Shown here piece by piece: positions 36,130 through 48,314 of a stretch of 64,000 nucleotides of DNA. The DNA is from Benincasa hispida (lineage: Eukaryota; Streptophyta; Magnoliopsida; Cucurbitales; Cucurbitaceae). Every line of letters begins with the position of its first letter. Within the stretch, counting starts at the first letter, position 1. Below the pieces are notes generated by a model. That model saw only the letters and a program-made list of their open reading frames with translations, was not told where the DNA came from and did no database searches. The translations under genes and the position numbers were made by a program. Location: the NCBI RefSeq assembly GCF_009727055.1, contig NC_052357.1, forward strand, positions 17,948,114 to 18,012,113, written 5' to 3'.

Positions 36130-37065
36130 AAAATTAAGATCATGGTTGTTAACCATTTTAGTTTTTATTTTTTGTTTTTGAAAATTAAGTTTATTTTCAC
36201 TCATTTTCTTACACTGGTTTGCATCTTTCTTAAGTATAAAAGTTGTTTACCTTAATAATCATTTTGGTTTTTAGTTTTTCTAAAAATGAGTATATTTGAT
36301 AATTAATTGAGTTTTTTGTTTTCAAAATTTTAAAAGTATTTTTAAGATTGTTAAGAAAAAATAAAAAGAAAAAAATTGTTATATTTGTAAATAAATTGAC
36401 TCATTTTCCTTTATTGGAAAACAAACATATTTTTTACTTTTATTTATTTATTTTTCATTTTACGATAAATAATATCAAAAGCTTAAACAAATTTCAAAAT
36501 AGTGAAAAAAAAATATGAATAAACAATTTCAAAATTCAAATGACCGAACATTAATGGAAGTATAAGTTTTTCTTCCAAGGATATCAATAAATTAAAATTA
36601 TTTTTTAGTACAATAAACTATTACTATTATTATTTTCTTGTATTTTGTCAATATTTTTATTTTTGTTTATTTTTATTCATTCATTTGTGATTAATTCATC
36701 CGTTTAAAAAATTGACAGTTAACACATTTTTAAAAAAAATGTATAATTTTATACTATGATTGGTTTAAAACAAATGTATAAACAAATGAAATGTATAAAC
36801 TAATGTATAAACTATTACTACTATTATAATTTTACTATGATTTTATACTATAATTTTTAAAAATTAAGTCTATTTCCTCCCAACTTCTTATTTTGATTTA
36901 CATCTTTTTAAAGTAAAATGGTTGGGTTAGAACCAAATTCCAAAAATAAAAACAACATTTTCAAAATTTAGCTTGGTTTTTTAAACCATTGTTAGTAATG
37001 CCTATAAGCTTGATTTTAAAAAATCAAAACAAAAAAACAAAATGATTATCAAACGAGGCCGTATG
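36130..37065. repeat. Composite of short MITE-like copies
   Basis: Built from fragments of one family: tttgtttttgaaaattaagt at 36170 and fragments of tttttaaaccattgttagta type near 36975, ending in aaaatgattatcaaacgagg at 37039. Several partial copies are nested or abutted. No coding potential. Confidence 0.5.
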
Positions 37066-37132
37066 GTTTTTTTTTTTTTTTTTTTTTGAAAAATAGAAAA
37101 CTATAAAGAAATTTTCAAAAACAAAAAACAAA

Positions 37133-37460
37133 GGCTCCGTTTGATAACCATTTGTTTTTTTATTTTGTTTTTTAAAATTAAGCCTATAGACATTACTTTC
37201 ACCTTCAAATTTCTTCCTCAGTTATCTACTTTTTACTAATAATTTAAAAAACCAAACCAAATTTTGAAAACTAAAAAAAAATATAGTCTTTCAAAACTTA
37301 CTTTTGTTATTGGAATTTGGCTAAGAATTCAACAATTGTACTTGATAAAAATGCAAATAATGGTAAGAATTAGGGAAAAAAAAAAACTTAAGTTTCAAAA
37401 ACAAAAACAAAACATGAAATGGTTGCCAAACGGGGTTGAAGTAATTATCAAACGGAACCT
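37133..37460. mobile_element. MITE with 'gtttgataacc' termini
   Basis: Starts ggctccgtttgataaccatt and ends taattatcaaacggaacc, so the ends are inverted repeats. Internal words (aaaattaagcctatagacat, ttggaatttggctaagaatt) are those of the copies just upstream. About 330 bp, no coding capacity. The same family appears at 4.7 kb and 37.5 kb. Confidence 0.65.
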
Positions 37461-38200
37461 TTAATTTTCAGAATTTGGCTTGATTTTTAAAAGCATAGGT
37501 GAAACGTACATAGACAAAAAAAAAAAAAAATCTATAGATGTTTATAGGTTTAATTTCCAAAAACAAAAAATCAAATGATTACCAAACGGGATTAAAATAA
37601 TTATCAATTGATGCTATTTTTTTAATTTCTGTAATTTCTTCATTAATTTGGGAAAAAATATATTTTTTTTATTTTAAAAACAAAAAAGTGAATTACTTAC
37701 CAAAAGGTAATAGAATTCAAATATAATATTTCTTAATAATATTTTACTATAACAAAATATTGTATTGGAACAGAATATTTGCTTGACTTCTCATCCTACA
37801 GCCCATAGTAAATAAAAATTAAAATGAAGGGGCTAAAAAAATAAAAAGAAAAATGCAATCCTTACCTATCCGTATCCATAATAGTATCGGGCAATTGCAA
37901 TAATACAGTAAATATGGTTACACCGGAAAACTCTCTCCCAATCCCATGTTTGGGCCGTTGGGTTTTAAGGCCCAGTTTGAAAACCATTCCAGCCCAGCCC
38001 AGCCCCCCATGTTGATTACAATATAGGTGTGATAATATTAAATCAATACAATTCCAACATATATATTACATTTATATTGAGAAATGTATTCCACCTATTT
38101 TGTTATATTAGATCAAAACAAATATCATGCACATGAAATTTGTAGTTTTAATTTAGTTTCTTTTTTGTTTTTTTAATTCTAATGAATGAAATAGTCTTTT
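37461..38200. other. Intergenic region with a GGCCCA cluster
   Basis: A further partial MITE copy lies at 37470-37600. At 37950-38007 the sequence tgggccgttgggttttaagg is followed by cccagtttg and then cagcccagcccagcc. This is a dense set of site II-type TGGGCC/GGCCCA words such as occur in promoters of plant housekeeping genes. No gene is seen next to it. Confidence 0.4.
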
Positions 38201-39130
38201 ACATTGTTTTCCTCGAATAGTTGTAACTATTTGAAGATAAAGATAAAACAGAAATTTATGATAATTTCAAGGGAACATGATATGATTGTTAGTTTAAACA
38301 TATCTCCGATGTTAGACTGTGATGTGTCATATCTATGGTTTAAAATCATACCCATACATGCAAGGATACACCACTTCATTGTGTAACAACTTCAACACAA
38401 ATAGTTCTAAAAGGAAAAATATATGATAGTCCATTCAAATATTTCTCCACCGTTATATCACGATGTTTCACATCTACAATCTAGATCACAGACCCATACA
38501 TAAAGAACCGAGTTTAGGAGGGAGGATGGATGAACTGAGATCACATTCGAATAAGAAGAATCCTAAGGATATATGAAAGTATAGTTAAGAAAGACTTAAA
38601 AGAATTGAAAGTTACTATCTTTACCAACAAGGTGCACATTCCTTTTCAATGACTCAATCATAGGAACTTCAAAGTTAAGTATGCTTAGCTTGAAACAATC
38701 CCATGTTGGATGACCTCCTGCAAAGTTTCCTATGAAGCATGTGAGTAAGGACAAAGTATATTGAAAGGACCTATGTTGGTTTGTAGATATAGTCTTCACT
38801 CTTAAAAGTAGTTCAAAACAAACGAGGATGTCATTGTTGGGTGCCATCAGGTACCAGATCCGGATTTTGAATCCTGATCCGAATCTTAGGCCTACAACAT
38901 TACAGAATATACCACTTTTTCATGCAACCATTTGACCCAATTGGATTTAATGGTGCAAAGAACGTGACTATATTTTCAGGCATATCTCCACTGTTAGATC
39001 ATGATGTTTCATATCTATGGTCTCGATCACACACCCATATGTGGGGATATACCACTTCATTATGTAGCCATTCAATTCGAATAGTTGTAACAGGGCAAAT
39101 GATGTGACTATGTATTCAAACACATATCTC
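38200..39130. repeat. Tandem array, period about 140 bp, interrupted
   Basis: The word catatctccgatgttagact and its variants occur at 38297, 38437, 38980 and 39122. Between them are atgtttcatatctatggt, cacacccatatg and ataccacttcattgtg words in the same order. Spacing is 140-142 bp within each half. A 5S-like insertion at about 38502-38905 splits the array. Confidence 0.75.
38502..38905 (+). mobile_element. 5S-rRNA-like TRIM remnant (Cassandra type)
   Basis: The part ataggaacttcaaagttaag, then tatgcttagc, then atgttggatgacctcctgca, follows plant 5S rRNA across its internal promoter and the GGGTGACCTCCTGGGAAG block. The 5S-like stretch is about 38631-38745. After it comes ggtgccatcaggtaccagat, which sits where an LTR end and an iMet-type primer-binding site would be. 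Cassandra elements are small plant retrotransposons whose LTRs carry 5S sequence, so this is probably a truncated Cassandra-like LTR. It interrupts the 140-bp tandem array. Too diverged to be a working 5S gene. Confidence 0.7.
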
Positions 39131-39134
39131 CATC

Positions 39135-39380
39135 ATTAGAGCAACTAGAAGATCATAATAATTTCATTTATTAAAGCAATCCAATTAGGAAAAAAATCAT
39201 GTAGTAGACTTACTAACAATTATGCATTTAGTAGGCAGGTTTAACAATTCTGCACCTCAAATCCAGACTTACTAACTCCAGTGTAATCAAATATTTTCCC
39301 CAAAGAATTACTAAAAATTTTCATATCAATTTCATTTATTAACTCAATCAAATTATATATATATAAAAAACTAATTATAT
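39135..39380. repeat. Left copy of a repeat also found at 63.46 kb
   Basis: The segment 39231-39376 (ggcaggtttaacaattctg, then atttcatttattaactcaat) matches 63455-63605 (gggcatgtttaataattttg, then attttatttattaattcaat) in the same orientation. A further partial copy lies at 39135-39190. All the retrotransposons of the right-hand nest lie between the two. Confidence 0.6.
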
Positions 39381-39750
39381 AACTACAAGAATACAAGTTT
39401 TTCTCGACCTAAAAAAAAAAGGTTGGAAAAAGTCAAAAGTTCACCAGTATAGAGTCTCCTAGTGAAAAATGGCATAAGACTTGTCAAGAGCCCCTTTGTC
39501 GTGTTAGGAAATGCCCCCCACTTTTATCACCGAGATAAGCAGAAAAATAACGGAGAAATTAAAATGAAACCAATAAAACTAGAAATATAAGAATTTATGT
39601 GGAAAACTCCCAACTCAGAGAAAAACTACATACTAGAAAAATAAACACTATGTAAAAAATTATTACAATTACACAAAATAATTTTCCCTCTCCCGACCCC
39701 AATTACAATAGCACTCTCTCAAAACTATTGACTACTCACGCCATTTTTCC

Positions 39751-41668
39751 ATTGAGGTTGATGCCCTAAATCTCGTAGGGTCTTATAGTTTGTAATTGTA
39801 TTGTACAAACATTTTATTTATTTAATAAAACATGTGATGTTTTATTCGACATTTAGTTGTATTAATCCACAAACCAATAAACTAAAATCCAACGTTATCT
39901 TGTAGCTTAAACATGTATGTAGAGACATACATGTGGATCATGTTTAAGTGATAACCTAAATGGTATGTAGTAGATGAATAAGGTTGGATACCTTATCCTA
40001 GTGACAATACGAGTGCAGCCAGCTTTGTAGATGTTACAATTGTTATAAAGTGTTATAAGTGATATGATCTTGATCATTCATGTGAAGACATGTGAGTGGG
40101 GGTATTACATACGAAGGAGTTTGTATAAGATCGGACCATGAAATGACTAGTCTCATTATATAATGTCATTCATAATAGAGACTTACATTTCACTAGGATG
40201 ACCATAGGTAATATGACCTGAATTCTGAGTGAGTTGTAAACTCCTGCCTATAAGGCGATTATTTGATTTGTATGGGTGAGAGTGGCTAAATCGTCGAGTC
40301 AATAAGCCTAATATTTAGGATATTTGTCTGATTGGGGAGCTGGGAACATAGCTACACAAGAAGGAATTCACTCCTTCCACACAGTCGGGGTAAGTAGATA
40401 AATTTCTCCCTTAAGGGTTGATTCCGGGGCTTCGACAATGTGATGCCACACCATCTCCTGGCTCAAGAGGGGTTTGGTCATAGTTGGACCATAATTTATT
40501 GTTCATTAGAAGAATCAGTGGTACTTAAGAAGTTAGATGTAACTACGGGGGAAAAATGATAATTTTGGCCTAGCCATACTTATGAGCAATTTGTGAAGAG
40601 TCATCGTACTGTTGACTGGTTATATCTAATGGACACAAAGATATATCTGTAGTGTGAAGAGTGTAATTGTCGGTCTTTAGTGAACTGCTCGACAGTTAGC
40701 GGATGGTGAATAATTAATTAAGCTCCTGAATAATTTAATTAAAGGAGCTTAATTAATTATTCACGTACCGTTGGAGATTCAAGCTATAGGTCCATGAGAT
40801 CCTCTCTGTAGCTCAACGAAAATCAATGAGAATCAATTTTTGGATTAATTTGAATTGTTCAAATTAATTTAGGAAATTAATTATATGTGATATAATTAAT
40901 TTAATCTAATTGTATATAATATACTTACTATAATGTATTTGATACATTATAATATAAAGTTTATTTGAGAAAAAATAAATAAATTATATAAATTTGATTC
41001 ATATAATTAAATTTAATATAAATGAGATTTATATTAAATGTCGTTGATGAGAGAAGTAAAACTATAGGTTATATTGTATTTGATACAATATTAAACCATA
41101 TGTTATATATATATATAATTAATAGTTTTATTATAAATTATTTTTTTAATTTTAATTTTGAATTATGATGAGGGAGGGAAATTACTTCCCTACCCTATTT
41201 TTCTCTCAACCCATGTACAGAGTGTGGGAGTAGTTATTCTGACCGGTTTGTTTTTTTTCTTCTTCTACACAATAGAAGACAATGGTTTTTTTTAAGCTCT
41301 CTGTTAGAATCTCTGAAAAAACCTTTTCAAAGAAAAACCTTTCAAAGAAACCTTTCATTTCTTCTAAAACTCACTCTTCCAAAATAGCCAGAGCCCACAC
41401 ACTCCTGGATTCTCATCTAGAGAATATAGAGGTTTCTTCCGTGGTGGTATCCATTTGAAAGAGGGTTTTCTCTTGAATATTGGTCTTCAAAGGTAAGAGT
41501 TTCTTGAACCCATTTTTTTTTCTCTTCTATATATTTTTTTAAGTATGTTGTAAAATTCTTTAATTGAATGCATAATTTCTGTACCTTCTTCTATAAAATT
41601 CATATTCAATAAAATTGTGATTTGGATCCGATCCCCGTTTTCACTCACGAACCTTAATCGGTTCCTTC
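39751..41668 (+). repeat. 5' LTR of the 10.4-kb copia element
   Basis: Starts ttgaggttgatgccctaaat and ends cttaatcggttcctt, about 1.92 kb. The opening TG seen in the partner LTR has decayed. The conserved U3 block (catgtatgtagagacataca, atggatcatgtttaag-type) is shared by all copia LTRs in this window, while the AT-rich middle (40860-41160) is variable. Transcription start and polyadenylation site cannot be placed by eye. Confidence 0.88.
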
Positions 41669-41671
41669 GAT

Positions 41672-41683
41672 TGATATCAGAGC
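41672..41683 (+). promoter_or_regulatory. Primer-binding site, tRNA-iMet
   Basis: TGATATCAGAGC, one mismatch from the plant iMet-complementary TGGTATCAGAGC, a few bases after the 5' LTR. Confidence 0.85.
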
Positions 41684-44210
41684 GGGGTTTTTTGGCCCAA
41701 AATTTTCCAAAATTTCATAATAATAGTTTAATGGTGGGATTTAGCATTCTATATATTCACGTGATGATTGTGATGAATGTTGTTTTGCAATTATGAATGT
41801 TTCTGGGATTGGACATTTAGTTTATCGCTTTCCTTTTACAAATTTTTTTTTTTTGTAAGGGCCTATGTTTTGGGGCATAAAATTGCTATCGAGTTTGTAT
41901 TTTTAAGTTTTGAGCCGCTCGTGCTGTTCTCAATCAATTTTTGGAGAAAACGATGCAAAAATAGGAGACGTTTTGAAGGACTTTGAAACTGTACAGTGGG
42001 CGACCATAGAGTGGCGTCACGACGCTATGCCCCAGCGTCGCGACATTGCGATGCAGCAGACGAAAGTCATCTTTGTAACGTCGCGATGCTCCGAGATGAA
42101 GAAGACACGCAGTCTAGCTTCGGTTCGTGCACAGTTCGCAGTTTGCTAGTCCGGTTTGGTTTGTGGGTTCTCTGGTTCGAGTGGTTTGGGTTCTTCTGGA
42201 TCGATTCATGGCTGGTTCGAGCAGTACATGGTCTGGTTCGAGTGGTTCAAGACTCGATTCACCTATTTCGAACCGGATAACCTGATTCACCTATTGCGAT
42301 GCAGCAGACGAAAGTCATCTTTGTAGCGTCGCGACGCTCCGAGACGAAGAAGACGCACAGTCTAGCTCCGATTCGTGCACAGTTCGCGGTTTGCTAGTCC
42401 GGTTTGGTTTGTGGGTTCTCCGGTTCGAGTGGTTTGGGTTCTTCTGGATCGGTTCATGGCTGGTTCGAGCAGTACGTGGTCTGGTTCGAGTGGTTCAAGA
42501 CCTAATTCACCTATTTTGAACCGGATGACTATTAATTTGTAATAGTTAGATTTATTTTATTTTAGGTGTCCAATCCCGATCCATTAATTGCCTTTAAATT
42601 ATTTAAATTTTATTATTATATGTCATAATGTATGCCATATAGTATAAAATCCTAACTGCATTTAATTTCATGCATCATGTAATATTATAAATGTTATAAT
42701 ATATAATTGCATTATTTATTTTATGGCATGCCCATGCATCATATAGTATAAATATTATAATATATGTATGCATGCATTAATAACATATATATGCATCGTT
42801 TATATTATAAGAGTTATAATATATAGTATAAATGTATGTTTGAAGTATGTTATTAACTATTTCATTACCTTATTATATAAGTGTCATATATGTTAGTAAT
42901 GAAATGAAATTACATGAAACATGACATTACCTTAGGTAATTTATAATTGTTATAATTTATTAAGTATGTCAATGGATGCAATGTATAGTTTTTAATATAA
43001 TCCATTTGCTTATAATTGTTATAACAAAATGAAATTAGATATTAAAATCGATAAATTAGAATTGCATGCAAATCTTAGGTTAAATTCATTTTTCAAAATA
43101 GTTTTAAAATTTGAATCATATAGATCTAAGAACACATTTCTAATGAGATTAGAAATTTAGTTTAATCTTTTAATCAGATTAATAGGATTAAATTGTTTTT
43201 AATTAAAATATTAACATTGTAACAAATGTATATATAAAGGACCTTTTGTCTAAGGCTAGTTCTGTCTAGGCTGGGGTCTAGTCTGGGGTATTTAAGTTGA
43301 CGAAAACATAACACCCATACCTGGGAACTAACCTGGAAAGGTGAATTAGATAGATTTGTTACAAGAATGTAATCATTTGTTAACGTTTGTTAAAGTGTTT
43401 AATGAACCTTAATAAAAAAATTGTTTAACTATCCAAAACGAATGTTGTTTTTTGGCAAATTAAACAATCACTTAGTTAAAATCAGTACCAAATTTTTCTA
43501 ACCTAGGTAAAACGCTAAGTGGAAGGAAAATGGGGTATATGATACTTCATTTTATCCTCTTCACGTTTCTCCCTAAAAGTTCATACGGTGAGATCTATAT
43601 ACAGCCTCGAAGCATCTTAAGTGTCCTCCTACGGATGGTGTTTGTATAGATAAATATCAAAGTGAATGGAGAGAGTGTTTATAGTAAGTGGGAGCGAGAC
43701 GTGTGACAACACATCCCTCGGTCTCTCTCATTAGTTTGAAGTAAAATCTCATGCACAACCTCGTGGTACCTTGAGTGTCTCCCTATGGATGACATTTTTC
43801 CATGACGCTTTATTCAAACTCCAGAAATGGATAAGGGTTATTTTAGTTTTTGCCGCATCTGTTTTTCCTTACAGCTGACTCATTAGGGCAGAACTCTAGA
43901 ATCTAAAATAAGAGGTTACACTTACAAGAAATGTAAGCGAGTTTAACTATTTTTGGATCGAACAATGGTGACTAATAGTTACAGTAACAATGAGTTGTTA
44001 TGTCTATTGGTTGAGATAGTCTCATTTCAGTGAAGGGGCATATGATTACCCTACAGTGGCTTTGTCCTGTCTCACTGAAGCATCATTGCAAAATAGATGT
44101 CACTTGGGGTACATTAGATTATTTTACTAAAATTGATTGGTTTTTCTAAGTGGTTTAATGGAAATATACTAATATAAATAATTTGTATGGTTTCAATAAA
44201 TTTATTCATT
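41684..44210 (+). other. Long untranslated leader of the copia element
   Basis: About 2.5 kb between primer-binding site and gag. It includes a GC-rich tandem duplication at 42045-42530 and AT-rich sequence at 42540-43240, then a ggttacacttacaag-type region. Open frames at 41777-42280 run through the duplication and show no domain. Confidence 0.7.
42045..42530 (+). repeat. 248-bp direct tandem duplication in the leader
   Basis: attgcgatgcagcagacgaa starts at 42045 and again at 42293. Both copies carry gcgtcgcgacgct-type palindromes and repeated tggttcgagtggtt words. The copies differ by a few percent. Confidence 0.9.
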
Positions 44211-47200
44211 ATGACTTCCGTGACTCTTAATTTACTCACTGTCGAAAAACTAAGGGGCGAAAATTATAAAACTTGGAAAAATACAATCAATACTATTCTG
44301 ATCAGACCTTTAGTTTGTCCTAATAGATGATTGTCCTCCCATTTCAGCTCCAAATGTTGCTCGAAATGTTTGAGAGAAGCATATGAGCAATGGACACGGG
44401 CAAACGAGAAAGCTCGAGTGTACATCTTGGCAAGCATTTCTGATGTCTTAGCCAAGAAGCATAAGCCCGAGCTCATGGCTCGTGAGATCATGGAGTCCCT
44501 AAAGGGAATATTCGGACAACTATTCACACAACTCAGACATGGCACTCTCAAATTCATCTTCAATGCCCGCATGCAAGAAGAGATATCTGTTAGAGAACAT
44601 GTTCTCAACATGATGGTCCACTTTAACATGACAAAGATGAATGGGTCCGTCATCGATGAAACCAATCAGGTTAGTTTCATCCTAGAAACCAGGATTGACT
44701 ACAGCCTGACCACCTTGCTCAATGAGCTATAAACCTTTCAATCCTTGATGAAAACCAAGGAACAGAAGGGTAAGGCAAATGTTGCTTCATCCTCTAAGAA
44801 GTTTCCAGAGGTTCGTCTGGGATAAAGTTTGTGCCTTTTGCTTCCGACACCAAAAAATGGAAGAAGAAGAAGAAAGGTAGAAAGAGGAAAACTAACCCAC
44901 CAGCTGCTACCCAGAAGGGTAAGAAGGATAAGAAGGAAAACTAACCCATCAGTTGCTGCCCAGAAGGATAAGAAGGCCAAGGCAGCAAAAAGAATTTGTT
45001 TCCATTGCAATCACGAAGGACATTGGAAAAAAAAACTGTCCCAATACTTGGCAGAAAAGAAAAAGACCAAGCAAGGTAAATATGATTTACTTGTTTTGGA
45101 AACCTGTTTAGTGGAAAATGATGATTCTACCTGAATAATTGATTCAGACACCACTAACCATGTTTGTTTTTCATTTCAAGGAATTAGTTCTTGGCGGCAA
45201 CTGGAAGCTGAGGAGATGACGATGCAGGTTGGAACTGGACACGTCGTCTAGCTGTATGGGAGGTCTCCAGCTGACTTTACAGAATAAATATATTTTATTT
45301 GAAAATTTATATGTTTTTCCTAGTTTGAAGAGAAACTTAATTTCTGTAAAGTATTTGTTAGAACAATATTATTATATTCAATTCTCTGTAAATAAAGTGT
45401 TTATTTCAAAGAATGGTATTAATATTTATTCTGTTAAGGTGGAAAACAATTTTTATGTGCTAAGACCGTTAGCAACTAAAGCCTTCCTTAACGTTGAAAT
45501 TTTTAAAACTGCGGTAACTCAAAATAAAAGACCTAGAATTTCTCCTAAAGAAAATGCCCAACTTTGACACTTGAAATTAGGACACATCAATCTCAATAGG
45601 ATTGAGAGATTGGTAAATAATAGACTTCTAAGCGAGTTAGAAGAAAATTCTTTATCAATGTGTGAATCATGCCTTGAAAGCAAAATAACTAAAAGATCTT
45701 TTACTGAAAAAGGTCATAGGGCCAAAGAACCTTTATAGCTAATATATTCAGACCTTTGTGGTCATGAATGTAAAAGCAAGAGGAGGGTTTGAATATTTCA
45801 TCATCTTTACTAATGATTATTCAAGATATGAGTATGTTTATTTAATACAACATAAGTCTGAATACTTTGAAAAGTTCAAAGAATTTAAGGTCGAAGTTGA
45901 AAAGACATTAATTAAAGCAATTAAAACATTTCAATCTGGTCGAGGTGAAGAGTTTTTGGATCTTACATTCCAGAACTATTTGATAGAGTATGAAATAGTA
46001 TCTCAACTCTCAACATCTGGTACACCTCAACAGAATGGTGTATAAGAAAGGAGAATTGAACCCTGTTGGACATAGTTCGGTCTATGATGAGTCACGTTTC
46101 CTTACCTGATTCGTTTTGGAGTTATGTAGTATAGATTGCAACGTATATTTTGAACTGTGTTCCATCCAAGAGTGCTATGAGAACACTTTTAGAGTTATAG
46201 AATGGTCGTAAAGCTAGTTTACGTTATTTCAAATATGTAGTTGCCCAACCCATGTGCTTGAGGCAAATCCTAATAAACTGGAACCTCGTTCAAAACTTTG
46301 CCTATTTGTAGGCTACCCCAAAGGAACGAGAAGCGGTTACTTCTTCAACCCTAAGGAAAATAGAGTGTTTGTGTCGATAATGCTACTTTTCTAAAATAGT
46401 GTTGAATGAACTTTCCAAGGAATCTACTGAACTTTCAACAAGAGTTGTTGAAGAACCTAACATCTCAATAAGAGTTGTTGAAGTTGTATCATCTAGTAGG
46501 TCAAATCCACCTCAAGTGTTGAGGGAGGCTCGACGTAATGGGAGGGTTGCAACACGCCTATCTATTATATTGGTTTAACGAAAATCCTAAATATGGTAGT
46601 TGACGAAGATGTTGAGGATCCATTGTCTTCCAAGAAGGCAATGAAGAATGTTGACAAAGATGAGTGGATCAAAGCTATAGATCTTGAAAATAAGTCGATG
46701 TACTTCAATTCGGTTTGGGATTTTGTAGATCAACCTGATGGGATTAAACCTATAGGTTGCAAATACATCTACAAGAGAAAACAGGGTGCTGATGAGAAAG
46801 TGCAAACCTTCAAGGCTAGACTAGTGGCAAAGAGTTATACCCAGGTTGAGGGGGTCGACTATGAGGAGACTTTTTCACCCGTTGCCATGTTAAAGTGTAT
46901 CTGGATACTTTTGTTCATTGCCTCATATTATGACTATGAGATTTGACAAATGGACGTCAAGACTGCTTTTTTGAATGACAATCTTAAAGAGGCCATTTAT
47001 ATGGAGTAGCCTGAGAGATTCATAACCCAAGATCAAGAGCAAAAGATTTGCAAGCTTAATCGATCAATTTATGGATTGAAGCAAGCTTCTCGATCTTGGA
47101 ACATAAGATTTGATACTGCGATCAAATCTTATGGTTTTGATCAGAATGTTGATGAGTCTTATGTATACAAGAAAATCATCAACAGTTCAATAACTTTTCT

Positions 47201-48194
47201 ATTGTTATATGTAGACGACATTCTACTCATTAAGAATGATATAGGTCTACTGACTGAAGTTAAGAACTGGCTAGCAACCCAATTCTAGATGAAATATTTG
47301 TGAGAGGCTCAATTTTTTCTGGGAAGTCAGATCTTTAAAGATCGAAAGAACAAAACGCTAGCTTTGTCCCAAGCATTGTACATTGATAAAATGTTTGTCA
47401 AGTAATCGATGTAGAACTCTAAGAGAGGTTTACTACCTTTCAGGCATGAAGTTATATTATCTAACGAGCAGTGTTCTAAGACACCTCAAGAGGTTGAGAA
47501 AATGAGACGGATCACCTATGCTTCGGTTATTGGCAACCTAATGTATTCAATGTTGTGGACTAGACTTGACATCTGGTATACGGTAGGGATAGTCAGTAGA
47601 TATTAATCTAATCCAGAATTTGATCACTAGTCCGTCATTAAGAATATCCTCAAGTATCTATGGAGAACGAAGGATTACATGCTTGTGTATGGTTCTAAGG
47701 ATCTGATCCTTACAGGATACATAGACTCTGATTTCCAGATTGATAAGGATTCTAGAAAATCCACATCAGGATTAGTATCCACTCTTAACAGAGGGATAAT
47801 AGTCTAGAGGATCATCAAGCAGGGATGCATTACTGACTCCACCATAGAGATTGAGTACGTAGCAGCTTGTGAAGCTTCTATAGAAGCTGTTTGGCTCAGA
47901 AAATTCCTAACTGATTTGGAAGTTGTTCCAGATATGTCAAAGGCCATCACATTTTATTGTGATAATAGTGGTACTATGACTAATTCCCGAGAGCCTAGGA
48001 ATTACAAACGTGGAAAGCACATAGAGTAGAGGTATCATCTCATCCGAGAGATTGTACATCGAGGGGACATAATCGTCACGAAGATAGCTTCAGAGCACAA
48101 TGTTATTGATCCATTTACAAAGGCTCTCATGTCTAAGATGTTTGAGGGTCACCTGCAGAGTATGGGTCTGTGGGACAGGCCACGTTTAGACTAA
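44211..48194 (+). pseudogene. gag-pol polyprotein of the copia element, broken
   Basis: Begins at ATG 44211 (MTSVTLNLLTVEKLRGENYK) and ends at TAA 48192 after SMGLWDRPRLD. In order: gag with a UBN2-type core (44331-44730); a CCHC zinc knuckle CFHCNHEGHW at about 45000 whose last Cys is lost; a protease motif IIDSDTTNHVC at about 45140 after a stop; a GAG-pre-integrase region at 45570-45740; integrase at 45740-46400, with FTNDYSRYEYVYL and SGRGEEF where the catalytic Asp (usually S-D-R-G) is Gly; reverse transcriptase at 46593-47400 with YVDD at 47208-47219; RNase H at about 47640-48194 (GYIDSDFQIDKDSRKSTSG). Many stops and several frameshifts interrupt it, so no functional product is expected. 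Domain order integrase before reverse transcriptase defines Ty1/copia. Confidence 0.9.
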
Positions 48195-48314
48195 GGTAAG
48201 TAGGAGATTTGTACTGGGTGTGTTATGCCCTAGTTTATTGTTTTGTGTACTTTATATATATTAGTTTGACTTTTATATTGTACATCCCACTAGCTTTAGG
48301 TCAATTGGGAGATT

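Noticed and set aside
38596..38847. Minus-strand protein of 83 residues
   Set aside because: It is antisense to the 5S-like retroelement sequence.
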